Origin: Phycisphaerales bacterium
GTDB taxonomy: Bacteria > Planctomycetota > Phycisphaerae > SM23-33
Direction of reading: 5' to 3'
Assembly (NCBI GenBank): GCA_018644725.1
Contig: JABGPZ010000107.1
Span: 1 to 33,913, forward strand
Length of the DNA stretch: 33,913 nt
The notes beneath the pieces were generated by a model, which worked only from the letters and a program-made list of their open reading frames with translations, searched no databases and was not told where the DNA came from. Shown in pieces: positions 1 to 7,734 of this stretch. How positions within the stretch are numbered: position 1 is the first letter of the stretch; each line of letters begins with the position of its first letter. Made by a program: the position numbers and the translations under genes.

Positions 1-30
1 AAGAGACACCCGCGCCAAACAATCCCGAAT

Positions 31-732
31 TTACAGAAACAAATTTACACTACCCGCCGCCGTCGCGATTGAAGTGCCATCAGGGCTGAGACAAACCTTA
101 TGCACATGATACGTGTGCCCTTTGAAAGTACGAATGCATTTCCCGGTCGTCGCATCCCAATATTGAACCAAATTATCGTCCCCAGCAGAGAAGACCCCTT
201 TCCCGTCCTTCGCGAAACAAACAGACCGAACCGTACCTTCGTGAGCTTTGATGGTTTGGATGCATTTTCCTGTAGCCATATCCCATAATTTTACGTCCCC
301 ATAACCTCCAGAGACAACGCGCTTCCCATCCAGGCTGATTGCCAGCGATTCCAAAAGGGCGCGGTGAGCCTGGAGAATATACAAGCATTTCCCTGTAGCG
401 ACATCCCAAAGCCTCATGACGCCGCCCTTACATCCAGTGATCACTTTCTTCCCATTGGGACTAAAGCAAACCGCGAGAACAGCGCTTTCGTGTCCCGTAA
501 ACGTACGAACGCATTTGCCTGTAGTAAGATTCCAAAGTTTCAGCGTTTTGTCATAGCTGGCAGAAGCGGCATGGACACCATCAGGGCTCATCGCCACATC
601 CGTAATGTAGTCCGCATGCCCTGTCATTGTGCGGATGCCCTTGCCCGCCGTGTTCGCGGCATGGGTGGCACCAACGCTCAAGGCCAACGCCGCCAGTGTG
701 ATTAGAATATGATTTGTATTTCTCTTGCTCAT
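31..732 (-). CDS. exported WD40 repeat protein, five repeats
   Basis: The product is 233 residues. It opens with a signal peptide (MSKRNTNHILITLAALALS, cleavage near ATHA) and continues with WD40 repeats of about 42 residues, each starting at a GH or AH dipeptide and closing with LWN, LWD or YWD followed by a TGKC turn. Four repeats are complete; the fifth stops early at SVNLFL, before its last strand. Most WD40 propellers need seven blades, so this is either part of a multimer or a 3'-truncated gene. The start at 732 has GGAG 6 nt upstream; an in-frame ATG at 768 with a closer GGGAG is the alternative. The TGKC turns give almost every repeat a cysteine, so inter-blade disulfides or thiol chemistry in the periplasm are possible. 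The family is a protein-interaction scaffold; the partner is unknown. Confidence 0.83.
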   Translation of the reverse strand: MSKRNTNHILITLAALALSVGATHAANTAGKGIRTMTGHADYITDVAMSPDGVHAASASYDKTLKLWNLTTGKCVRTFTGHESAVLAVCFSPNGKKVITGCKGGVMRLWDVATGKCLYILQAHRALLESLAISLDGKRVVSGGYGDVKLWDMATGKCIQTIKAHEGTVRSVCFAKDGKGVFSAGDDNLVQYWDATTGKCIRTFKGHTYHVHKVCLSPDGTSIATAAGSVNLFL

Positions 733-773
733 GAGATTCTCCGGGAACGAGGTCTCTTTTCGGGTCATGACAC

Positions 774-819
774 TCCCAATATGGGACGTGTATTATATTT
801 ATTTTGGAGAGATGGGCAA
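774..819 (-). promoter_or_regulatory. promoter of the WD40 gene with operator-like palindrome
   Basis: On the minus strand TTGCCC (819-814) is separated by 16 nt from a perfect TATAAT (797-792). The 13-bp palindrome TCCCAATATGGGA (774-786) lies over the expected transcription start, where a repressor could act. No protein in the window is an obvious match for this site. Confidence 0.6.
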
Positions 820-828
820 GTGTAACGA

Positions 829-858
829 TTGGGATTTTGTTTTCCCTCGCGACAGAAT
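829..858 (+). promoter_or_regulatory. putative promoter of larB-nnrD
   Basis: TTGGGA (829-834), 18 nt, CAGAAT (853-858) would start transcription just before the ATGs at 870 and 876. A second -10-like hexamer TATCCT (864-869) sits 6 nt before the ATG at 876, the spacing seen at other likely leaderless genes here. Both are weak matches. The site faces away from the WD40 promoter, so the two genes are divergent. Confidence 0.4.
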
Positions 859-869
859 TGCGGTATCCT

Positions 870-1625
870 ATGGGCATGGACGAAACTACATTACGCAATT
901 TGTTGACGGGGCTGCAATCCGGCGAGGTGGATGCTGACGAGGTCGTTTCGGCGCTCCGGCGCGAACCGATTGAGGAGCTGTCCTCGGCGATGGTCGACCA
1001 TCATCGTGCGCTGCGATGCGGCTGTGGCGAGGTGATCTATTGCGCGTCAAAAACGCCGGCGCAGGTCGTAGAGATTTTCACAGCGCTTGCGGCGCGCGGC
1101 GCAGTTTTGGCCACGCGGGCCGACGCCGATCACGCGGCCGCCGTCTTGGCGAAATTTCCCGCAGCGGTGTACCACGAGCTCTCGCGCACAATTCGACTGG
1201 GTGACGCACCCGAGCCACGCGGGCTGGTGGTGGTCATCGCGGCGGGCACGAGTGATTTGTCCGTGGCCGAAGAAGCGCGCATCACGGCCGAGTTCCTCGG
1301 CGCGAAGGTCGAATCGTGTTACGATTGCGGCGTCGCGGGGTTGCACCGACTCCTGCCGCACCTCGACGCACTCCAACGCGCCAACGCCATCGTCGCCGTC
1401 GCGGGAATGGAAGGCGCCCTGCCGAGCGTCGTCGGCGGAATGGTCGCATGCCCGGTCGTCGCCGTGCCGACATCGGTGGGCTATGGCGCGAACCTCGGGG
1501 GCATCACGGCGCTGCTGGCGATGCTGAACAGCTGCGCGTCGGGCGTGAGCGTAGTGAACATTGACAACGGATTCGGCGGCGGCTACTCGGCTGCGCTGAT
1601 CAACAATCAGGCGGTGAAGTCATGA
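870..1625 (+). CDS. larB: LarB, pyridinium-3,5-biscarboxylic acid mononucleotide synthase
   Basis: LarB is the first enzyme of nickel-pincer nucleotide cofactor synthesis. It carboxylates the pyridinium ring of nicotinic acid adenine dinucleotide and releases AMP; LarE and LarC then add sulfur and nickel. The C-terminal two thirds have the AIR-carboxylase-like fold of the family: AAGTSDLSVAEEA, then CYDCGVAGLHRLL, VAGMEGALPSVVGG, PTSVGYGANLGG and the closing SCASGVSVVNIDNGFGGGY, whose Cys matches the family's catalytic cysteine. The product is 251 residues from the ATG at 870, or 249 from 876; no Shine-Dalgarno is visible for either. Its TGA overlaps the ATG of nnrD (ATGA), so the two are translationally coupled. 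larC lies 30 kb away on the other strand; larA and larE are not in the window. Confidence 0.92.
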   Translation: MGMDETTLRNLLTGLQSGEVDADEVVSALRREPIEELSSAMVDHHRALRCGCGEVIYCASKTPAQVVEIFTALAARGAVLATRADADHAAAVLAKFPAAVYHELSRTIRLGDAPEPRGLVVVIAAGTSDLSVAEEARITAEFLGAKVESCYDCGVAGLHRLLPHLDALQRANAIVAVAGMEGALPSVVGGMVACPVVAVPTSVGYGANLGGITALLAMLNSCASGVSVVNIDNGFGGGYSAALINNQAVKS

Positions 1626-2494
1626 GCGAACTGACAAAAATCGAAGGCCCGGCGATGATCCAGGCCCGACCCGACGACAGCCACAAAGGCACGTTTGGCC
1701 GCGTACTGGTCCTCGGCGGATCGCGCGGCATGGTCGGTGCGCCGGCCCTGTGCGCGTCGGCAGCATTTCGCGCGGGCGCGGGACTCGTGCATCTGGCCGT
1801 GCCGGAACCCATTCAACTTTCCGTCGCCGTGCTGTGCGAATGCGCGACCTCCACGCCGCTGAGCGATGCGATGGGCGCGGGGGAACTCGCGCCGCTGCTG
1901 GAGGCCGCCACCGCCATCGCCGTCGGACCGGGCTGGGGCGTAGGGCCCGTGCAACAATCCGCACTGCTCCAAGCACTCGCCTGCGGCAAACCGCTCGTGA
2001 TCGATGCCGACGGGCTGAACAATCTCGCGGCCATGCCCGGCTGGGCCTCCCACGCGTCGGCCCCGATTGTCCTCACGCCGCACCCGGGCGAATTCGCGCG
2101 CCTCACAGGCCGAACCGCCGATGCCATCGCCGCTGACCGCCAACTGGCCGCGGTGGAGTACGCAAAGGAAATCAACGACGCCGCCTACCACGCCGACGCC
2201 AACGTCACCCTCGTGCTCAAGGGCGCGGGGACCATCGTCACCGACGGCGCACAGGTCTACGTCAACCAAACCGGCAACGCGGGCCTTGCCACGGGCGGGA
2301 CGGGCGACGTGCTGACGGGCTTGATTGCCGGGCGCATCGCTGCGGGCGAAACCGCATTCGAGGCCGCCGTCCAGGGCACGTTCGTCCACGGAATGGCCGG
2401 AGACATCGCCGCGAAAGAACTCTCCCAAACCGCCATGATGGCCACCGATCTCCTCGAAACCATCCCCCACGCCATCGCCGAAATCGCTCCGTAG
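1622..2494 (+). CDS. nnrD: ADP/ATP-dependent NAD(P)H-hydrate dehydratase
   Basis: This enzyme repairs S-NAD(P)H hydrate, a damaged form of the cofactor, using ATP or ADP in the cytosol. The 290 residues form a single ribokinase-like domain of the YjeF C-terminal type: GRVLVLGGSRGMVGAP near the start, AVGPGWG, VIDADGLN, LTPHPGEFARLTG, and the nucleotide-binding loop NAGLATGGTGDVLTG, whose GTGD aspartate is the usual catalytic base. The N-terminal epimerase domain (NnrE), often fused in bacteria, is absent, so that activity must come from another gene. It overlaps larB by 4 nt. Pairing with larB may reflect shared nicotinamide nucleotide chemistry, which is inference. It ends 3 nt from the end of the convergent gene at 2498 with no terminator between. 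Confidence 0.93.
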   Translation: MSELTKIEGPAMIQARPDDSHKGTFGRVLVLGGSRGMVGAPALCASAAFRAGAGLVHLAVPEPIQLSVAVLCECATSTPLSDAMGAGELAPLLEAATAIAVGPGWGVGPVQQSALLQALACGKPLVIDADGLNNLAAMPGWASHASAPIVLTPHPGEFARLTGRTADAIAADRQLAAVEYAKEINDAAYHADANVTLVLKGAGTIVTDGAQVYVNQTGNAGLATGGTGDVLTGLIAGRIAAGETAFEAAVQGTFVHGMAGDIAAKELSQTAMMATDLLETIPHAIAEIAP

Positions 2495-2497
2495 GAT

Positions 2498-3610
2498 TTA
2501 CCCAAACAGCGGGCCGGAGGTGGGTTCGTGGGCATAGCCGTTGTCGCGGAAGAAGTCGAGGGCCTCTTGCGACGAGCGGAAGATTTTTGTACACGTCTCT
2601 GTGATGAACGGCGACGGTTCGCACTTCGGCTGCCAGATCACAAACACGTCCCGGCCAGTTTCGTGAGCGTGGTGCAGCTCGCGCTCGACGCCCGATGAAA
2701 TCGCGGGCTTGCCGCCTGGCATTTCCGGCACGAGCGAGACGATCATATCGGCCTGGTCGATGAGCATGAAATCGCGGACATAGATCTGCCCGTCGATGTC
2801 GGGAATAATGCCGATGAACTCCTGCACGTCGAGGGTGACTTGCTGGTCGCCGGTGCCCGTGGTGAGATAGCGCTGGCCGGCCTTGGCGGCATCGACGGCG
2901 TCGAAGGTCAGCGGCTTTTCGGACTCCATGTCGGCCGGGTCGAAGCAGACAAACCACTGCTTCATCTGAGCGCGAAACTCATCGATCTCGGCCTGAACGT
3001 CTGGCAGGTCCATCACGTGGCTCATCGGGAACGAGAGGTAAACCTTCTTCATCTGCGGGCGGTGCATCAGCCGCACGACGGTCTCGACGTGTTCGTCCTT
3101 TTCGCCGCGCACGCAGATATAAAAGTGGCCACGGCGGCGCACGATCCGGCTAAGCATTTCCGTCGCCATGATCTCTTCCTCGCGCCAGACCATCAAGTCT
3201 TTCAGCGAGAAATCGCGATGCCCGTCGCGCACCAGCCGGCGATAGACCTGGTCGATGTTGTCCACGAGGACGATGTACAGGTCCGCGTCCAGCTCGGCCA
3301 TGTGGTCATAGTCGAACGCAAAAAACAGGCCGTGATTCCAGCGGAACGTCGCGTGCGTGTTGACGATCAGACTCGGCGCGTCGTCGGCCTCGCGAAGGAT
3401 GTCCTTGAACGCCGAACGGCGGATCGCTTCGAGCTGGCCAATCGGCAGGTCGAGAATTTTACCCTTCTGCACACCCGGCGTCTCGGCATACATCCGCTGG
3501 CCGACATGGGCGCATTGGGTCTCGAAGCCCTGAGTCGTCGCCAGCGCGGCGACGCGTTCGAGAAACTCACGTTTGTCCAGGCCGACCTGCCCGGTGACTA
3601 CAACTTTCAT
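2498..3610 (-). CDS. two-domain protein: NMP-kinase-like P-loop plus nucleoside deoxyribosyltransferase-like domain
   Basis: The product is 370 residues, starting at MKVVVTGQVGLDK; a purine-rich AAAGGA lies about 12 nt upstream of the ATG. Residues 1 to about 190 resemble an adenylate-kinase-like P-loop protein, but the loop reads GQVGLDKR, where a canonical Walker A would have Ser or Thr after the Lys. A conserved-looking TGQ start, a VNTHATFRW segment and LYIVLVDN strands follow. From about residue 215 (KKVYLSFPMSHVMD) the chain looks like a nucleoside 2-deoxyribosyltransferase-type Rossmann domain, with DQADMIVSLVPEMPGGKPAISSG then VERELHHAHETGRDVFVIW, comparable to the family's nucleotide-binding D/E segment. 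A role in nucleotide sensing or salvage is possible but not shown. The gene lies 40 nt downstream of the lipoprotein gene and is probably co-transcribed with it. Confidence 0.72.
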   Translation of the reverse strand: MKVVVTGQVGLDKREFLERVAALATTQGFETQCAHVGQRMYAETPGVQKGKILDLPIGQLEAIRRSAFKDILREADDAPSLIVNTHATFRWNHGLFFAFDYDHMAELDADLYIVLVDNIDQVYRRLVRDGHRDFSLKDLMVWREEEIMATEMLSRIVRRRGHFYICVRGEKDEHVETVVRLMHRPQMKKVYLSFPMSHVMDLPDVQAEIDEFRAQMKQWFVCFDPADMESEKPLTFDAVDAAKAGQRYLTTGTGDQQVTLDVQEFIGIIPDIDGQIYVRDFMLIDQADMIVSLVPEMPGGKPAISSGVERELHHAHETGRDVFVIWQPKCEPSPFITETCTKIFRSSQEALDFFRDNGYAHEPTSGPLFG

Positions 3611-3650
3611 ATCACTACAATCCTTTGCTCTGTCATGATCCGTGGCCAGC

Positions 3651-4181
3651 TTAGCTGCCGGCGGTGAGTATGGTTTCGCCGTGGAGGCGGTGTTTGTAGG
3701 AACTGGTGAACGTCGCAACGAGGACGTACTTCTGGCCGGGCGTCATCGGACCCAGCCCGCCGAGCGTGAATTCGTAGGCGCTGAAATGGCGCTTCCAGTG
3801 CTTCTGGTTGACGTCGCCTTCGGAGAGGGACGATTCCCACGACGCGAGCTTTTCGCCTTTGCGCTCGGACTTGTAGGCTTGGAACGTATAGAGGTCGAAG
3901 CGAAAATCGCCATAGGCCTTGGTCGTGTCACCGTAGTGGTCGAGCGCCTGAAGGCGGACCTGCACACCCCAGCCGCTGTCGCCAAAGCTCGCAGTCTGTG
4001 TGAAGGGGTGGAACGAGAGGGTCTTGGGCAATTGCAGCGAAACGGGATAGGGAATCTCCACGCCAGAGTTCCGCGCCGGGCCAGCCTTGCCGCCCTTGAA
4101 ACCCAAATCCGTACACCCCGCCCCAGCCAGCAAACCACCTGCCAGCGCCAGGCACGCTATAATCCGATGTAGTGCAATCAT
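3651..4181 (-). CDS. putative lipoprotein of unknown function
   Basis: The 176-residue product begins with a clear type II signal peptide: a positively charged start, a hydrophobic stretch and the lipobox LAGAGC, so Cys23 should be lipidated. The mature part is rich in aromatic residues (FDLYTFQAYKS, NQKHWKRHFSAYEFTLGGLG, GQKYVLVATFTSSY) and looks like a beta-sandwich; I do not recognise the family. A strong promoter ends 6 nt before the ATG and no Shine-Dalgarno exists, so the mRNA is probably leaderless. The kinase/deoxyribosyltransferase-like gene follows after 40 nt. The pairing of an envelope lipoprotein with a cytosolic nucleotide enzyme is unexplained. Confidence 0.8.
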   Translation of the reverse strand: MIALHRIIACLALAGGLLAGAGCTDLGFKGGKAGPARNSGVEIPYPVSLQLPKTLSFHPFTQTASFGDSGWGVQVRLQALDHYGDTTKAYGDFRFDLYTFQAYKSERKGEKLASWESSLSEGDVNQKHWKRHFSAYEFTLGGLGPMTPGQKYVLVATFTSSYKHRLHGETILTAGS

Positions 4182-4216
4182 GTTGTCATTATAGGCCTGC
4201 GGGGAACTTGATGCAA
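4182..4216 (-). promoter_or_regulatory. strong promoter, leaderless transcript of the lipoprotein gene
   Basis: On the minus strand TTGCAT (4216-4211), exactly 17 nt, then a perfect TATAAT (4193-4188), then GACAAC and the ATG. Transcription would start at or within a base or two of the start codon. This is one of the two clearest leaderless signatures in the window. Confidence 0.75.
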
Positions 4217-4239
4217 CACCTCACCCCTGCGGGGATAAC

Positions 4240-4274
4240 AAAAAAAATGACCCACCGGCGGCGAAACCGGTAGG
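4240..4274 (-). terminator. intrinsic terminator of the PEP-CTERM protease gene
   Basis: On the minus strand CCTACCGG (4274-4267) pairs with CCGGTGGG (4258-4251), an 8-bp stem with one G-T pair and an 8-nt loop. It is followed by TCA and eight T (4247-4240). It lies 130 nt after the protease stop and before the lipoprotein promoter. Confidence 0.8.
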
Positions 4275-4403
4275 CCGTACTCGGGTGAGCGAGGCCGATG
4301 AGCATCGGCCATTGAATGTCGGTGGTTCCTGCTACCGAAATTCCCTCACGATCACTCGAGTTGTCCCTCATTCCTATCCTACTGGGAATAGTGTGTGTGT
4401 GTG

Positions 4404-5465
4404 TTATTTTCGTCGTCGGCGCAACATCGCGATCCCGCCGAGCGCCAGCAGACTCATCGTCGCGGGTTCGGGGACGGGGACAATGTTCGCCGTCAGCCAG
4501 GTTGCGTTGTCCGTGGCGGTCAAGTCTGTCGCGAATGACCATGTCTTGGAACGGTCCTGGTCGGCAATTTCCAGCCAATCTGTCCCATTTTTAAAATACC
4601 ATCCGCTCGCATCATACATTCCACCAGACATAAATTCATCATCGCTACTTCCCGTTTCCGAGAAAATAGGGTTCGTCCAATATTCGTTGTAATTATTCCC
4701 AGACTGCTTGTCTTCCCAATAATTCGCTGTTCCATAATTCACACCGGTAAGACTCCACTCCCCTTCCGCATTTTCCACAAACACGCCCCCGCCAGAATCT
4801 TTATCCGCGAGGCCGATTTCGTAGTCGGTCTTACCCGTATTGTCAAAATCCCAGGAAATCACTTGGTTCGTGCCCACAGGCGATCCATTGAGCGCCGTCG
4901 GGACAGCCGCTTCGATCACATTCGTGCCCCACTGGAAGTCCTGCGTCGCCGAGCCTGTCCCGGCGGGCTCCCAGCCACCGGTGACTCCGGTTCCAGTGGC
5001 CTGGCCATTGCTGACGATGACGGCCGTCTTGCCAGAGGTCGCCCCTGTGTAGATCGGGGCGATTTGAGCAGCGGTAAAGTTCGCGCCTTCGAGCGTCACA
5101 AGACGTAGATCGCTGCTGGTACCGTTCCAGCTGGTGTGATCGTTGACGTTGGCCGTCGATTTGTCTTTGACGTAGTAGGTCTGGCCGTCATACCGGAAGG
5201 TCCAATCCTTAGCGTTCGTGGTACTCCCGTAATGCTTGGCAGTGAGAATTTGCGTCGGGCTGACAATCACGGCCGAGATGACATACTCGGACCCACCGCC
5301 CCACTGGCCGGTGTATTGCCAGCCGCTGTCGGCATAGTCACCCGTCGGTGCGGATTGATTGGGAGTTGGGTCTGCGACGTTGAGGATCCCCGCCTGGAGG
5401 AAGGAGACACCCCACAACAGAAGCGAGATCAGTGCCACGAGCATTTGCGACTTCATTGCTTTCAT
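4404..5465 (-). CDS. exported trypsin-like serine protease with PEP-CTERM sorting signal
   Basis: The product is 353 residues. A signal peptide (MKSQMLVALISLLLWGVSFLQAG) is followed by a chymotrypsin-fold domain: the His motif reads ILTAKHYG, a likely catalytic Asp is in SSDLRLVTL, and the Ser motif is DKDSGGGVFV. The tail is a textbook PEP-CTERM tripartite signal: VPEPATMSLLALGG, a short hydrophobic stretch, then LRRRRK. Such proteins are exported, anchored and processed by exosortase, typically in organisms that make exopolysaccharide. The start at 5465 has AGGG at 7 nt; the in-frame ATG at 5456 is an alternative. No exosortase gene is in the window. The protein could be a protease or a catalytically dead binding variant, but the triad residues look complete. 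Confidence 0.85.
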   Translation of the reverse strand: MKAMKSQMLVALISLLLWGVSFLQAGILNVADPTPNQSAPTGDYADSGWQYTGQWGGGSEYVISAVIVSPTQILTAKHYGSTTNAKDWTFRYDGQTYYVKDKSTANVNDHTSWNGTSSDLRLVTLEGANFTAAQIAPIYTGATSGKTAVIVSNGQATGTGVTGGWEPAGTGSATQDFQWGTNVIEAAVPTALNGSPVGTNQVISWDFDNTGKTDYEIGLADKDSGGGVFVENAEGEWSLTGVNYGTANYWEDKQSGNNYNEYWTNPIFSETGSSDDEFMSGGMYDASGWYFKNGTDWLEIADQDRSKTWSFATDLTATDNATWLTANIVPVPEPATMSLLALGGIAMLRRRRK

Positions 5466-5637
5466 CAGCCTACCCTGTCTTTGAGTTCGTTTCGCTGGAA
5501 AAACCAGCAGAGCGTGAGCATGGGAACTCGGCCAACGGCCTGGGTGCTGCACAGAGCGGTGCGGCGGCTTGGATTTTGCCATTCCCTACATCGAGCAAAA
5601 TCGCAGAGCGGGCTACTAATAATAAAGGCGGAGCTAG

Positions 5638-5662
5638 AGCGGTGAGCGGTGAGCGGTGAGCA
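5638..5662. repeat. 7-bp tandem repeat in the protease leader
   Basis: The heptamer GAGCGGT is repeated about 3.5 times without change. It falls inside the long untranslated leader (about 220 nt) between the protease promoter and its ATG. Slipped-strand length change here could alter the leader; no function is shown. Confidence 0.8.
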
Positions 5663-5694
5663 AATTACTTATTCCTGCTGAGCTGAGCAAGAGT

Positions 5695-5723
5695 ATTCTG
5701 CCATATTCACCCGACTCTGTCAA
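5695..5723 (-). promoter_or_regulatory. promoter of the PEP-CTERM protease gene
   Basis: On the minus strand a perfect TTGACA (5723-5718), 17 nt, then CAGAAT (5700-5695). It predicts a leader of about 220 nt before the ATG at 5465. That 325-bp gene-free stretch (5466-5791) holds this promoter, the heptamer repeat and the terminator-like hairpin of the genes upstream; I see no ORF or known riboswitch in it. Confidence 0.6.
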
Positions 5724-5730
5724 GTACGAG

Positions 5731-5775
5731 AAAGAAAAATAATGAACTTTTTTCGCCATTCGCCGAAAAACTGTT
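5731..5775 (-). terminator. terminator-like hairpin after the fur operon
   Basis: On the minus strand TTTTTCG (5770-5764) pairs with CGAAAAA (5755-5749) over an 8-nt loop, with further weak pairing outside and a T-rich tail (ATTATTTTTC). The A/T-rich stem makes it weaker than the other terminators here. Confidence 0.5.
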
Positions 5776-5791
5776 CTTTTTGATTTATCGG

Positions 5792-6612
<821 letters not shown>

Positions 6613-6717
6613 AACTTCTCCTTCGATACTCGCGGCGGATGGCAATTCACGAGGCCCAGCGGCCCCGAACGGTTTCTCCATCATAGGCCTCTAATTGAGA
6701 CGCTGTCCAATAAAGAG

Positions 6718-6764
6718 ATTTTCGCATCCCAGGCGTTGATTGTCAATCCCCTAGGACGTATAAA
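6718..6764. promoter_or_regulatory. divergent fur/ferredoxin promoters sharing one palindrome
   Basis: Plus strand, for the ferredoxin gene: TTGATT (6736-6741), 17 nt, TATAAA (6759-6764). Minus strand, for fur: TTGACA (6746-6741), 17 nt, GAAAAT (6723-6718). The -35 boxes overlap inside the perfect 11-bp palindrome GATTGTCAATC (6738-6748). One bound dimer could block both promoters, so autoregulation by the Fur protein is a reasonable guess. The palindrome is not the classical Fur box. Confidence 0.65.
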
Positions 6765-6839
6765 TGTCGGCTGTGCCCGATTGCGGGCGAACTACAAATC
6801 ACAGGGCCTCGGCCCGAACCCATTCCCAAGGAGAATCCT

Positions 6840-7010
6840 ATGGCCCATATCATCAGTGACGATTGTTCCAGCTGCGGCGCCTGCGTCGCCGTCTGCCCCG
6901 TTGAATGCATCGCCGAAGGCGAAGGCAAATACATCATCGACGCCGATGCTTGCATCGACTGCGGCGCTTGCGTTGGCGAGTGCCCCATCGGCGCGATTTC
7001 CGCTGGCTAA
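6840..7010 (+). CDS. 2[4Fe-4S] ferredoxin
   Basis: This is a 56-residue soluble electron carrier. Two classical cluster motifs are present: CSSCGACVAVCPVECI near residues 9-24 and CIDCGACVGECPIGAI near residues 38-53, each CxxCxxCxxxCP, separated by an acidic linker (AEGEGKYIIDAD). AGGAG lies 7 nt before the ATG. The leader is about 70 nt from the predicted start. The protein probably serves low-potential redox enzymes, suggesting an anaerobic or facultative metabolism. It is divergent from the Fur-family gene, which would fit iron- or oxidant-dependent control of an iron-sulfur protein. Confidence 0.95.
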   Translation: MAHIISDDCSSCGACVAVCPVECIAEGEGKYIIDADACIDCGACVGECPIGAISAG

Positions 7011-7108
7011 TCCCAATCCAAACGGATTTCGAGTACGTCGAAACGAACCTGCGCCGCCCTCTCTTTGGAGAGGCGCACCGCGACAGTCTCGTTGAGACCT
7101 GCTCACCA

Positions 7109-7140
7109 AACGCCCGTGATCTTCGGATCGCGGGCGTTTT
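7109..7140 (+). terminator. intrinsic terminator of the ferredoxin gene
   Basis: A 12-bp stem, ACGCCCGTGATC with GATCGCGGGCGT (one T-G pair), closed by a TTCG tetraloop and followed by TTTT. It lies about 100 nt after the ferredoxin stop. Confidence 0.88.
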
Positions 7141-7265
7141 CTATTGGGAAGGCCAATCCTCGTATAAGAAAAGTGGGCTATCGGCGACAAACGTCGCGAA
7201 TCGCTCCAGAATGCGCCTACAATGAGGTGCGACCGAAGAGACACCCCCAAACCCGGGAGACCATC

Positions 7266-7544
7266 ATGAAGTGCAAATCGATCCTGACCCTGTTTATCGT
7301 GTTCGCCGTCGGAACAGCGATTCTGTCTGGATGTGGCGGCAAAAAGACCGCCGATCCCGCCACACCCGCCGTCGCCAATACCATCTGTCCAATTATGGGC
7401 GGCAACGTCACAGCCAATGCCTCGGGCGAAAACTATCGCGTGTTCCAGGCCAAGGGCGTGGGGTTCTGCTGCCCGGGCTGCTCGGACAAGTGGGATGCGC
7501 TGAGCGACGCGGAAAAGGTTGAAAAGCTCAAAGCGATTGAGTAG
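7266..7544 (+). CDS. small Cys-rich lipoprotein, YHS/TRASH-like metal-binding domain
   Basis: The product is 92 residues, with GGGAG about 7 nt before the ATG. A type II signal peptide ends in the lipobox ILSGC, placing lipidation at Cys23. The mature part reads ICPIMGGNV, then a short beta segment, then GFCCPGCSDKWDALSDAEKVEKL. A CPxxG followed by FCCPGC and a short helix is the pattern of YHS/TRASH-type heavy-metal-binding domains, often copper or mercury. It may bind or sense metal at the envelope. It sits after the ferredoxin terminator and 190 nt before lpd, so it is probably transcribed alone; no promoter stood out. Confidence 0.8.
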   Translation: MKCKSILTLFIVFAVGTAILSGCGGKKTADPATPAVANTICPIMGGNVTANASGENYRVFQAKGVGFCCPGCSDKWDALSDAEKVEKLKAIE

Positions 7545-7734
7545 CCATTTCGCGCACCGCAGGCCAACACCACCCATCGTGAGAAAGCGCAAACTCGCAC
7601 GATAACACTTGCAATCCGCGCCCGGAGGATTACAATTCGATCTCGGCAGGATTCGGTCATGGCTGAATTTGTCATCATGCCGAAACTCGAAACCCGCATC
7701 ACTCGACTCAATCCATCCCGGGAGTTTGCCAATC

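Noticed and set aside
4293-4310. Hairpin GGCCGATG-AG-CATCGGCC as a terminator
   Set aside because: No T-tract follows on either strand; the real terminator of the protease gene is at 4240-4274.
4391-4403. A short GT dinucleotide run just after the protease stop codon
   Set aside because: Only about six units, outside coding sequence and promoter; no reason to give it a role.
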